A DNA stretch of 64,000 nt. It comes from Hibiscus mutabilis. Taxonomy: Eukaryota; Streptophyta; Magnoliopsida; Malvales; Malvaceae. A program made the translations under genes and the position numbers. The notes beneath the pieces were generated by a model. It ran no database searches. It was not told the DNA's origin and saw only the letters and a list, made by a program, of their open reading frames with translations. Where the stretch lies: the NCBI GenBank assembly GCA_019671005.1, contig CM033728.1, positions 30,692,207 to 30,756,206 on the forward strand, given 5' to 3'. Of the stretch, positions 11,880 through 22,683 are shown piece by piece. How positions within the stretch are numbered: the stretch's first letter is position 1; each line of letters opens with the position of its first letter.

Positions 11880-12020
11880 GATTTTTTCATTTCTTCTTTT
11901 TTTCTTTTCTCTTTTCTCTTTTCCTTTTTCTCTTTTTCTTTTTTCTTTTTCTTTTTTCTTTTTCTCTATTTTCTCTTTTTTTCTCTTTTTTTTCTTTTCT
12001 TTTCTTCTTTTTTTGAAGGG
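11880..12020. repeat. Pyrimidine-rich low-complexity tract
   Basis: Almost pure T/C, mostly TTTTC and CTTTTT units. Long open frames cross it on both strands (Phe/Ser-rich or Lys/Arg/Glu-rich), but they only reflect base composition. Confidence 0.9.
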
Positions 12021-12895
12021 CCTTACAGGTTTTCACCTTATTTCTTTCTTTTCTTCTTTCTTTGTAATGATATTTTTCCTTTGTTCCAAATAAGGCTAAT
12101 CTCAATTCTAATGAAACTCTTACTTGCCTTTTCAGGAATTCAACACATAAACCCTTCCCTTGCCATGTCTCACTTCTCAAAATCTTGGGTATTGGTGATG
12201 ACTCCTTTCTTAAAAAGCCTCTCTTGATATTTTTCGTTCAGCTTCTTTGACAACATTCTTTCTCATGGTTCCAAAAGGGATCACCACTTCAGTTGTTCCA
12301 ACTTGAGGACACTATTCACTTGAATATTCTTCTATAATGTCCTTCGTAGCATTGCCTCACTCTTGAATTCAACTATCATCTTTGCTCACTCTAACATCCA
12401 CAAAGCTTTCTTGTTTTGCAATGCTTTAGAAGTAATGATCTTTTCTTTTGAATAGGATGAACCTTTAACGAATTGATCGGGTTGCTGCTTTTGCCCCAAA
12501 AGATGGTCCATGTCTCTCTTTGGCCCAGGGTCGTCTGTTTTGCTTTCTTGTAGATTTTGTTTAAATCTTTTTGACACTAAGATTTTTGTCTTTTCCTCGT
12601 TATACATTTCAACATTAAACAAGTACTGAGGCTACCTCATGTTCTACCTACACTTAAAGGATTAGTACATCATAATAATACCCATAAAATCATGTGCTTT
12701 TCTTGTTTCAAATCAATTTATCTGCAAGATGCTTGTTAAAGCGATAAGAGAAAGGCTCAAAATACTATTTTACTAAATTTTGAGAAAATGGAACAATTTG
12801 ATAAGTCACGGTAAACATAAGAAAATAAAATCAAAATTAGGCTCCCAAATATCAAGTGCAACAAAGTCTTTGAACCAAACTTGCAAAGATCAACT

Positions 12896-13272
12896 TGTAA
12901 CGCCCCAAAAATAGGGTTAGAAGAAATTAAAGGTTTGATTGGATTGGTTTTGAACCGGTCGAACTAGATTGGTCAGTTAAGTAGGTTTCGAGGAAAATAG
13001 GTTTTTTTAATTGGAATTTTGGTGAATTAAAAATTGGATTTGTGTTTCTAAAAGGTTTAATGATTTTATTAAATGTTTTGGAAATTTAAAAAAATGTGGA
13101 TTAAATTGAATTAATTGACATTTTCGATTTTGGTGACTAAAATGTGAAAAATGAAAAGTTGTTTTTAAATGACTAAATTGAAGAAGGGCCAAAGCTAAGA
13201 ATCTTTAGATATTTATTATTTCTAAAAATCTTAATTAGGATTACCACCTTGTTTTAAAAGATAGTTTTGACA
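12896..13272 (+). repeat. Truncated 5' LTR of composite element D
   Basis: It begins TGTAACGCCCC and matches the first 377 bp of the LTR at 14221 closely, through GATTACCACCTTGTTTTAA and AGTTTTGAC. There the match stops and integrase coding sequence starts. The rest of the LTR, gag, protease, RT, RNase H and half of integrase are deleted. Confidence 0.85.
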
Positions 13273-14165
13273 TTGGATAGGTTGGCTGAAATGTATATTG
13301 CTGAGATTGTTAGGTTGCATGGAGTTCCTAAGTCAATCATACCACGTAGAGACTCGCATTTTACATCTAGGTTTTGGGAGTGTTTGCAGATAGTTTTGAG
13401 GATAAAGCTTAATTTTTGCACTTTCTATCACCCTCAGACTAATGGTCAGCCTGCTCGTGTTATACAGATTTTGGAGGATATGTTGATGTAATAAATCATT
13501 GAGTTTCAAGGGACATGGGAAAACAATTAACTTTGGTGGAGTTTTCTTATAATAGCAGTTATCAGTTGAGTATACAAATAGCTCCCTATGAAGGTCTTTA
13601 TGGGCGTAAGTGTCGAACGAGAATTGGGCGAAAAGCATGTTACAGCGCCTGATGTGCTTAAGGACGCGAATGCTAAGGTGAAGCTCATTAGTGATCGTTT
13701 CAAAGTAGCTTCAGATCGATAGAAGTCCTATGCGGATTTGAAACGAAGAGTGATTGAGTATGAGATTGGAGAAAAGGTGTTCTTGAAAGTTTCACCGTGG
13801 AAAAAGGTGATGATGTTTGGAAGAAAGGGTAAGTTAAGCCCTAGGTTCATTGGACAATACAAGGTACTTGAGTGCATTGGTCTCGTTGCGTATAGATTAC
13901 GATTATCGGTTAAGCTTGGTAATATACATGATGTTTTTCATGTATCCATGCTTCAGAAGTATAGATCGGATCCATCGATATTATACAGTTGGGGATATTG
14001 AGTTGTTTCTAAATTTTTATTATGAAGAGGAACCAATGAAGGTGTTGGATTCTAGTATAAAGGTTCTCATGATAAGACCATAAAGTTGGTCAAACTTTTG
14101 TGGCGACATCGAGGGATCGAGGAAGCCACGTGGGAGAAAAAGAAAGATATGTGCAAGTAGTTTCC
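13265..14165 (+). pseudogene. Integrase and chromodomain relic of element D
   Basis: The frame starts inside the integrase core (LDRLAEMYIAEIVRLHGVPKSI), keeps an R-D-S-H-F segment where the second catalytic aspartate lies and an HPQTNGQ motif near the glutamate, then breaks at stops near 13490. The C-terminal module returns at 13738-14001 (VGEKVFLKVSPWKK-like, HDVFHVSMLQKYRSDPS) and a chromodomain remnant follows in another frame to about 14160. The first catalytic aspartate is absent, so the protein is non-functional. Confidence 0.8.
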
Positions 14166-14206
14166 TCACCTCTTTCCATCAGGTAAATTCCAGGATGAAA
14201 TTTCTT

Positions 14207-14220
14207 AAGAGGGGAAGAGT
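14207..14220 (+). other. Polypurine tract before the LTR of element D
   Basis: AAGAGGGGAAGAG lies immediately before the TGTAACTCCCC start of the LTR, the place where plus-strand DNA synthesis is primed. Confidence 0.7.
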
Positions 14221-17078
14221 TGTAACTCCCCAAAAATAGGGTTAGAAGAAATTAAAGGTTTGATTGGATTGGTTTTGAATCGGTCGAACTAGATTAGTCA
14301 GTTAAGTAGGTTTCAAGGAAAATAGGTAATTTTAATTGGAATTTTGGTGAATTAAAAATTAGATTTGGGTTTATAAAAGGTTTAATCATTTTTTAAATTT
14401 TTTGGAAATTTAAAACAAATGCGGATTAAATTGAATTAATTGACATCTTTGATTTTGGTGACTAAAATGTGAAAAATGAAAAGTTGTTTTTAAGTGACTA
14501 AATTGAATAAGGGCCAAAGCTAAGAATCCTTAGAGAGCTATTATTTCTAAAAATTTTAATTAGGATTACCACCTTGTTTTAACAAATAGTTTTGACGGTT
14601 AATTGGTTTCTAAAAATCATTTTCTCACTTTACGTCAATTTTCTCATTTCTTTTATCTCAACTTTCTCCCATCTTCTTGCTAATCTCTTGAACATAAATT
14701 TAGATTTCTAATTGCTTTTTGATGGAGATTATATATCTAGATTCCTTTTTCAATGCTTAGTAAAACCTTACAAAAGATTTCTTAAAATCTTTCTTATTTT
14801 CTCAACTCTTTTTAAGAAGGATTTTACGTCAATTTTTGGTGGAATCCCTTTTGAAGAAACGGGGGAAGGTCAAGAAGAACTCACTTCTTAGCTTTCGGAT
14901 TCTTTCAGACGCTTGTAATATGACAACTTTGGAAGCGATCGTGAAACGATGAGTGAAAACGATTTCAAACGAGTGTCAAAGCTTGTGGGATCTATTTTGG
15001 GGACTTCGAGAAAGTGTGAAAAGCTTTCCTAAGCCCGAGAGTAAGTTGAAGTGGTTTTCACTTTCGTACCTTGCCAATTTTTACATAAAGTTGCAAATGA
15101 ATGTTTTGAAATGAGGTTTGAATAAATGCGTGAGGATGAAACTTGCTATTGCAATGCACCTTAATCATGATTTGTCATGTTTATGAATATGAGATTTGGT
15201 TTGGAATGAGTAAGCATGAGATGCTACCATCGATATAAATGCTATGAGCATGATTGTGAATAAAATGATGAAACGAGTATGTGTAGCATTAAAAAATAGT
15301 AAGTTCCCCCGCATATATGATCTATATTGGCTAAGTGACATACTAAAAGAAAAGTATCAGATATAGTTGGCTAGCCATAGGATGAAAGTGCACTATAAAC
15401 ATAATGGGGCTTTTAGCCTAATCGATCATCTCTCTGCCTTGAGGTAGTTGAAAGAAACAATCCGGGTTTGAGGTGTCCCTCGACCTTGAGGTAAGTGAAA
15501 GAAATTATCCACGTCTAGAGGAGGAAATAGGTAATTGAAAGATTATTACCATCGTTTAAAAGGGGGTTGAGATTACCTCTACCATATCCGTGTATTCGAT
15601 AAAGTTGTTGATTTAAAAGGAAGTTTAAAAGGGTCAATATAAATGTCAATATATTGATATATGATGGAAAGTAAGAGTATGATATGATGCATTAATTTCA
15701 TTCAAGCATGATTTTTAATTATGTATTTTTGCACTAAAGAATACTTGAAAATGAAGCAAGGTTTATCAAAGTTACTTCTTAAATCCGTAGATGATTTTGT
15801 GAGAGCAACCTCATTAAGCTCGACTAGCTTATGATCTCTTTCATCCTTGCAAAAAACTATGGTTTGGAGGTTGCATTTCGAGCAAAGTGAATCCAAGAAT
15901 ACTATTTTCGTTTTGGTATGATGAACTATTTTGATATCCAGTAAATAAGGCAATGTGTCGTCAATATCCTTTGGGGTTTGTAATGGGTTTTGAGATGTTC
16001 TCAAGTTGTTTGGAGTTATGATCTTGTTGTTTTTATTTCCCCCTAAACATGTTAAATTTGCAATTTGGATGTTTTCTTATGATGACTATATGCCCTAGTT
16101 TGCCTTGCAATGTATGAAATGTTTTGGATGCCTATTGTTACCTTTTAATGGTTTGAACAAGTTTATAAGTCATGTATATAAATGTTTAATACTATGCTAG
16201 TATATTTCTAGGCCTGGATTTGGGTTTAAGTATGTTGAGTGTGTGAGTTTAGGAAGCCTGACTATAGAAGTGTTATGTGATCCAATCTTTCTTATTTGCT
16301 TTCGATACTGAGGGCTTTTGGCTTGCTTTAGTTTGGTTTTCATAGTGTATATGTTTGTAAATGATTAAGGCGTGTTTTGGGTACCAATTGGGTGTAAAAC
16401 CAGCTAAATTGGGCATTACAGGTTCAGTGTTATCAATACTCAACCCCTAATATCGGTACAGGTAAGTGTAAATTGGCTCGGGTATCAATACTCGATGAGG
16501 TGTATTGGTATGAGCAAGAGCAAATTGGCCTGGGTATTGATACACGGGGAGGTGTATCATTACGAGTTTTAGCTACTGGAATTTGGGACTCTGGCCATTT
16601 TGGTCAGGGTATCGATTTTCGAGGTAGGGTATCAGTACAACTCTTAAAATCAGGCTTGGTATCGATACCTTTTTTGAGTACCGATACCCAAGTCGTTATT
16701 TCTGTTAAAGTGATGACATGGTTTTAGATTCTTCCATTTTGGTCTCTACTTCGTATGTATACAATTTGATTGTGATTGTATGACTAGTTTAAGCTAAAAT
16801 TGGACATGTATGCATGTTACCATATTAGTTGAGGATCTATAACCCTGAATTTAAGTAAGCCCTCATAATTTTCCAAATTTGCAATTTGGTCCCTAAATTG
16901 CAAATGCGCGCAATTGGATGTCGATTTGACGCCCGATTCGATATTGATATGAAGCATTTAAACAAGATAAATAGAAAAAATGGGCATAATTCGATATATA
17001 AGTTTTGGGTTTGTTTCGGCAAACCTAATGTAGCTGCTTGGTTCGGTCTGGCACCTAGGATAGGTTGAATGGGTTATA
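14221..17078 (+). repeat. LTR of Tekay-like element D (2.86 kb)
   Basis: It runs from TGTAACTCCCC after the polypurine tract to a GGGTTATA end (family consensus TTACA) just before a primer binding site. It has no ORF. It shares blocks with the 3.4-kb LTRs of element F: GTTGGCTAGCCATAGGA near 15366 and AGATAAAAGAAAAAATGGGC-like sequence near 16965. Positions 16430-16695 carry an array of TATCGATAC-type motifs, including the perfect palindrome GGTATCGATACC at 16658-16669. It is followed by internal sequence, so it serves as 3' LTR of one copy and 5' LTR of the next. Confidence 0.8.
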
Positions 17079-17083
17079 TTTGG

Positions 17084-17101
17084 TGGTATTAGAGCTAGGT
17101 T
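17084..17101 (+). other. Primer binding site (initiator tRNA-Met type)
   Basis: TGGTATTAGAGCTAGGTT, six bases past the LTR end, matches the common plant PBS TGGTATCAGAGC with one C-to-T change. Confidence 0.75.
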
Positions 17102-17284
17102 ATAATTGTTGGGAGTTGTTGTAAGTTGTGTAGATGATGTTATTTAATTGCTTGTATGACTGTTATTTAGGGGACACATTGCCTATTACCATTGTTTTTT
17201 AAACGAAATTGCAGGAAGTCTTGGATCCTTCGCCGAATGCAAGTCTAACTAAAGTTGTTTTTTATGTTTTAATTATTAGCAAGT

Positions 17285-18560
17285 ATGGGACTAAGATGTA
17301 AGACTCGAGCTAATACAAGTAACGCTCAAAACAATCAGAGTTCTGTGGATGGCATAATTCTCCGGCCTTAATTATCTCCTCATCCACCTAACCCACCGAC
17401 GGGTATAAAGACGGGAAATATCCTCCACGATTTGCAATGACCTATTTTGAGGGATATGAAACCTCTGATACAAGCAATTATGAGAGCGTTTCAAGCAGCT
17501 GTGGCAAGGGTTCATGTACAGGCACCAGCACCAGTAGTGACTGCCAACATAGGACTACCGTTAGAATGCCTCCAAAGTTTAGGAGGTATTGAATTTAGAG
17601 GAATGGATCCCGAAGTGGCAAAGAAGTGGTTTGCTAGCACCGGCGTATTCTTGGACAAATAGAGTATACAGATGCTCGGAAGCTTGGATGTATTGTGTCC
17701 TTGTTGCATGGTGATGCTTATCATTGGTAGACAACCATCATGGCTGGAGTACCCACTGCAAATGTGAATTGGGAATTCTTTCAAAGAGCTTTTAAGATGA
17801 AGTATCTTTGTCTGCAGTATCAGGATGCAAGGAAAAAGGAATTCATGGCGTTGGTGCAAGGCCAGATGTCTGTGGCTGAATATAAAGTGAAGTTTGTTCG
17901 TATGAGTCAGTTTGCTCCTGAACTGATCCTAGATGATCGTCAGAGGTGTGACCGGTTCATATATGGTCTTGAGAAGGAGATTAAGACGTACTTGTTGGCT
18001 GTTGATTATAATGATTCGGGAAAACAAGTAGTAGAGCCTGATTATTTTGGAAGACATAACAAGAAATCCTAAGACAAGCAATATAGGTATGATCTTAGGT
18101 AAGATGGTGGTGGACATGGTCAGAATGTCCAAACTGCTACTACTGGAAGAGATTGTGAGCAATGTGGGAGACATCATCCGGAAGAGTGCTAGAAAAAGAC
18201 TAGGACATTTTTTGGTGCGGTTCGTATGAGCACTTTTAGCAAGATTGTCCACGTACTGCTAAAGACGCGTATGTCCAGTCGGTAGCTGCGATAGCTCCTG
18301 GTAGAGGCCATGGCTGTGGTAGGGGAAATTTTTTGAGGTGCGAAGAAGAGCAGAGGACTGTTGCTCATACTATAGCCAATTCAGCTAGGGAATCGGGGAC
18401 CGGGACCAACGAGAGTGTACGCTCATCGCGAGGTCCGTAATGACACCAACATGATCATAGGTACATTTACCTTGCAGTCTATGTCATTATTTTCTTTGGT
18501 TGATTTGGGTTGAACACATTCATACATATTAAGTGAACATGCGTATTTTTTGGGAATACC
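17285..18560 (+). pseudogene. gag and protease start of element D
   Basis: An ATG at 17285 begins a frame that soon meets a stop. Gag blocks follow in several frames: RDMKPLIQAIMRAFQ (17447), GIEFRGMDPEVAKKWF, and the best preserved part at 17740-18072 (ANVNWEFFQRAFKMKYL, EFMALVQGQMSVAEYKVKF). Degenerate zinc knuckles lie near 18157-18255. The protease start (FTLQSMSLFSLVDLG, near 18463) is truncated at about 18560, where the Athila-like element begins. Confidence 0.75.
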
Positions 18561-19378
18561 TGTTGACAAGATACGATAATATTTTGTGGATAGACCCCCA
18601 ACCATGAACTAAGCTTTTACAGTTGGTTGGGGATGTTTGCGATTAGCGCTGGTTTTATGTTTGGTTTTTAATAATCTAAATGCCTTGGCATTATTTTCTA
18701 TCTGCTAGTACTTAATTTCTCAAATCCTTTGTCATATGACAGTTGGCGTATTGTGCTTATTGCACCTTAATATCTTAAAAGACTTAAGGGGCAACGACCA
18801 GTTGCCGGATACTAAGGCAAGAAGCTTTGACAGAAGATGTTCAAGTAGATGAACTTGCTTCGGAAGTGAATCTACCCCTTAAGAGTAAAGGTTGACACTT
18901 AATCAAGTTAATTAATGAAAAGCTTCACTATAGACATATAGGGGTTTTATCATGGTTAACTTAGGGTATTGCCATCGACAGAGGCAATACTACCTTTAAT
19001 CTGCTCAGCAATAAAACCAAGGCAGGTTATTATTAAAGGCTGGCATAAGTAGCGTGAAATCCAGACATCCCTTGCTAACGCTCATCATTCATTCGGATAC
19101 ACTTTCGTTGCCAGACTGCTTCCACTTTCACTACTTTGTTTTCGCTATCTTTTCAATCAGAAATCCAAATCAATTCAAACATTTTATTTTCTTACAAACA
19201 AGTAAACATTAAGCAAATAAGTTCTTGGTCAATCCATGAGGATTCGATACTCAGCTTACTAATGTATTACTTGCTGATCATGTATACTTGCACTCATAAG
19301 AGTCACCTTGGCATTAATTTCTTGCACTTTTACACTAAATATTCTATCGTTTGTCAAGCATTACCAATAGTCGACAAG
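18561..19378 (+). repeat. Probable 5' LTR of the Athila-type element
   Basis: This non-coding stretch lies between the broken protease of element D and the Athila primer site. It contains the LTR-end style CTTGGTCAATCCATGAGGATTCGA near 19225 (shown only in part) known from Athila LTRs. A TGTTGAC at 18561 is a possible left end but cannot be confirmed without the 3' LTR. Confidence 0.45.
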
Positions 19379-19382
19379 TTTT

Positions 19383-19400
19383 TGGTACCATTACCGGGGA
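19383..19400 (+). other. Athila-type primer binding site (tRNA-Asp type)
   Basis: TGGTACCATTACCGGGGA resembles the Athila/Tat primer site TGGCGCCGTTGCCGGGGA. The differences are C-to-T or G-to-A, as expected from decay of methylated cytosines. Confidence 0.7.
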
Positions 19401-19471
19401 TTGCGACGAAATTTATTATTTTGATTTTTACTTGTTTTGTTTCTTTTATTATTTATTTTTTTAACCAGTGC

Positions 19472-20580
19472 ATGACCAGAAATCGCCCTTTGGTGGAAGA
19501 TTGGCCATACGACCCAGAAATTGAAAGACCCCAATGGATGTTAAAAAGAAAAGCTCGAGAGATGGCACATCAAGGCAATGGAAAAGTTGAGGGTAACCTA
19601 AACAATCAGGGAAATCCACCAATCCACAATGGGATATCGGTCACACCTGCTGCCCTAGCTGTTAATGTGGAGGAAGAGAGACCTATCCGAGAGCACTCGA
19701 CACCAAACATAGACAATTTGTTGCTAGGACTGATTGATCCAGAGGTAAATACATCGAATTTTAAACTTAAATCGGTGATGATATAAAAGTTTTTGAATGT
19801 AGGACAATTTGATGGAGCACTTACTAGGGACCCGAGGCAACACTTGAAGCAATTTATGGATGTTCACCAGCTATTTTAGAAGCATAGAGTATCAAAAGAT
19901 ATAGTGAAGCTAAAATTGTTCACATTTTCCCTGAGAGATTAGAGCAAAAATGTGGTTTAGTTCTTTGCCACCTGGTTTTGTCACCTCATGGAGAGATCTA
20001 TGCCAGAAATTTATGCAGCAATTCCAGCCACCTAAACTCACTGCCAAGCTGAGGAGTGAGATCATTATGTTTAGGCATACTGATGATGAGACCCTATATG
20101 ATGTCTGGAAGAGATTCAAGGACCTGCTGAGGAGGTGTCCTTGGATTCCCAAATTGGAACCAGATGGAGACCTTCTACAATGTACTCAATGTTCATGCCA
20201 TGACTATTGTTGACACTTTGGACAATGGTTCGCTGCTTGACAAAAACTATACAGAGGCAATTGGAATCCTTGAGAGGATCTCAACTAATGATTTCAAGTA
20301 TCCTACTGCCAGACTAAGGACTGGAACTAAAACTAGCGGGAAATTAGCGCTAGATGAACTAACATCCATCCATGCTGAGATTTCCAATCTTACTAGCATG
20401 GTGAGAACTTTGCAAAAGAATAAGAATCCCAAGAGGTTAAGGCATTAGACCCATTCTGTACAATATGTGGGGAGGACCATTACATGAAAGATTGCCCTGC
20501 CAACCCTGAGTTGATAAATTTTGTTGGCAATTTCAATCGTAATTATAATGTAAATTCGAATACTTACAATGCAGGATGGA
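19472..20580 (+). pseudogene. Athila-type gag relic with zinc knuckle
   Basis: The likely start is the ATG at 19472 (MTRNRPLVEDWPYDPEIE...). The longer upstream frame only reads LTR sequence. Later blocks in shifted frames include FDGALTRDPRQHLKQFM (19810), SLPPGFVTSWRDLCQKFMQQF (19965, shortened) and LYDVWKRFKDLLRRCPW, a gag core typical of Athila. A CX2CX4HX4C knuckle (CTICGEDHYMKDC) lies at about 20458-20497, followed by an Asn/Gln-rich tail. Several stops and frameshifts are present. Confidence 0.8.
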
Positions 20581-22562
20581 GGCAACACCCAAATTTAGCT
20601 TGTAGAAATCAAGGAGGTAATCAGTACAATGCCCAGCAGCATAACAACAATGCCCAGTGTTAGAATAACAATGCTCAGCAAGGTTTCAACCAGAATGCCA
20701 TGCCACAAAGGGCACAAAGCAATTTTATGCAGGAAAAAGGAACAACCGGGGGACTTTGAGAGAATATAGAGAGAGGAATTATGCAACTGTACAGAGTTTG
20801 GAAGCATCTATGTTGAACTTGGACATTTAGATCGAACAGGTTGCCAATGCACTTAGCAACTGAACCCAGTGAGCTTTGCCAAGTGATACAGAAGATGCTC
20901 GGTAGAGAGGTAACGAACAGTACAAAATTGTAACTCTTCAGAGTGGCAAACAATGCGAGGCTGAGATACCTATCAAGCAGCCAGTTAATTGCCAAGAGAA
21001 AGAGAATATACCAGTAGATGAACGAAAAGAAGCAAAGAAGAAAGAAGTAGACATAAGTGATGCCATACCTCAGGCTAATGCCAGCGAACCCTTGGAAAAG
21101 CCAGCAAAAACGGCATTTGCTTACTCACCTCCACCATTTCCACAAAGACTACAGAAGCACAAGCAGGATTAGCAATTTAAGGGCTTCTTGGAAGTTCTTA
21201 AACAGTTGTAGATCAATAAACTGTTAGTAGAAGCTCTTGAGAAGATGCCCAACTATGTTAAATTCATGAAAGATATTTTGTCCGAAAAGAGAAAATTGGG
21301 TGATTTCGAGATTGTAGCTCTCACTGAGGGATGCAGTGCAATAATACTCAATCAATTTCCACCAAAGCTGAAAGATCTAAGGAATTTTACTATTCCTTGT
21401 ACCATTGGCAACAAATTCATGGGTAAGGCACTGTGTGACCTGGGAGCCAGTATCAATTCGATGCCAATGTCTGCTTTCAAAAGCTCATCATCGAAGCACG
21501 ACCTACCACCGTAACATTTCAATTGGCAGACCAATCCTTTGCACATCCTAAGGGTATGATTGAGGATGTGTTAGTAAAGGTAGATAAATTTATATTTCTA
21601 GCTATTTTTTTTCATTTTAGATTATGATGCGTATATGAATGTCCCAATTATATTGGGCAGACTGTTCTTTGCCACAGGTAGAACCTTAATTGATGTTCAT
21701 AAAGATGAACTTACTATGCACATGAATGACCAATATGTTACATTTAATGTGTTTCAAGCTCTTAAATGCGTAGATGAACTAGAGGAATGCCAAGCTAATG
21801 AGATGAATGAGTCCATTTTCACTATAGACATGGCACAATTGTGCCAAGAAGCAGACGATGATGCCAGGAAACTAGATGACAAAATTAAGACGAGTAAAGA
21901 CACTAAAGGACCAACCTTGGAGAATGAAGTTGTTAATTATTTTGGCCAGCCAGAGCCATTGAAGTTGGTTGACAAAGAAATCAAGGCACCTAAAGCATCC
22001 ATTGAGGAGCCACCTGAATTGGAACTGAAGCCATTGCCAGACCACCTCAAGTATGCCTACTTAGGTAAACACTCAACTTTGCCAGTGATCATTGTTGTTG
22101 ATCTATCTAATGATCAAGATGAAAGTTTACTGGAAATTTTAAGAAATTATAAGCAAGCTCTGGGATGGACCTTGGCTGATATCCGAGGAATAAGCCCAAC
22201 TATTTGCACGCACAAAATAATCTTAGAGGAATATCATGGCAAAACACTTGAGGGCTAGAGAAGATTGAACCCGAACATGAAAGAGGTAGTTAAAAAAGAA
22301 ATTATCAAGTGCCTAGATGCTGGGATAATTTATCCCATTTTTATAGCTCGTGGGTTAGCCCGGTGCAATGTGTTCCAAAGAAAAGTGGCATGATTGTGGT
22401 TTAAAATAGCAAAGATGGGTTGATTCCTTCTATAACCGTTACCAGTTGGAGAGTGTACATGGATTATAGGAAGCTGAATAATACACCAGGAAAGACCACT
22501 TTCCACTACTCTTCATCAATCAAATGTTGGATAGATTGGCAGGTAAGGCATTTTATTGCTGT
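20580..22562 (+). pseudogene. Athila-type protease and N-terminal RT
   Basis: The protease frame at 21245-21514 carries ALCDLGASIN, the usual Athila active site; DLGA is normal for this lineage. A linker frame (21635-22258) leads into RT with LGWTLADIRGISPTICTHKI, then a stop at 22256 and shifted frames through KEIIKCLDAGIIYPI and MDYRKLNN (22459). The RT match ends after AGKAFYC at about 22562, where the nested block begins. Confidence 0.8.
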
Positions 22563-22678
22563 TAGAACCATGATGCAGCCTCTCTTTGATTCCCCTCAAG
22601 TTATGGCTTGAGCTCCTTTAAATAGGCTTGCATGGAAACCTAGGATAAGCTTTTGAGTTTGAATGTTGAATGTGCAAA
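22562..22678. other. Unassigned fragment left of element F
   Basis: About 117 bp between the Athila RT break and the target duplication of element F. It should be contiguous with 34473-34845 before that insertion. No coding sequence is recognised. Confidence 0.4.
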
Positions 22679-22683
22679 GGGAT

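Larger units (their letters stand above)
9932..12895 (-). mobile_element. 3' non-coding internal region of the Tat-like element
   Basis: It follows the LTR start of element C on the minus strand and opens with the polypurine tract GAGCAAAGAGGGGCAAC (complement of 9932-9948). No pol sequence is seen. Instead there are tandem repeats: a 39-bp minisatellite, a 112-bp duplication and a pyrimidine-rich tract. Tat/Ogre elements are known for a repeat-bearing untranslated region between pol and the 3' LTR, which fits. The region is cut at 12896 by another element's LTR. Confidence 0.55.

Noticed and set aside
11809..12180. Phe/Ser-rich or Lys/Arg-rich small protein
   Set aside because: It is the translation of a pyrimidine tract and has no other support.
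17084..17101. tRNA gene fragment
   Set aside because: It is only the 18-base primer binding site next to an LTR. No cloverleaf sequence surrounds it.
19136..19471. N-terminal hydrophobic extension of Athila gag, possibly a signal peptide
   Set aside because: This part reads LTR and primer-site sequence. The gag protein starts at the ATG at 19472.
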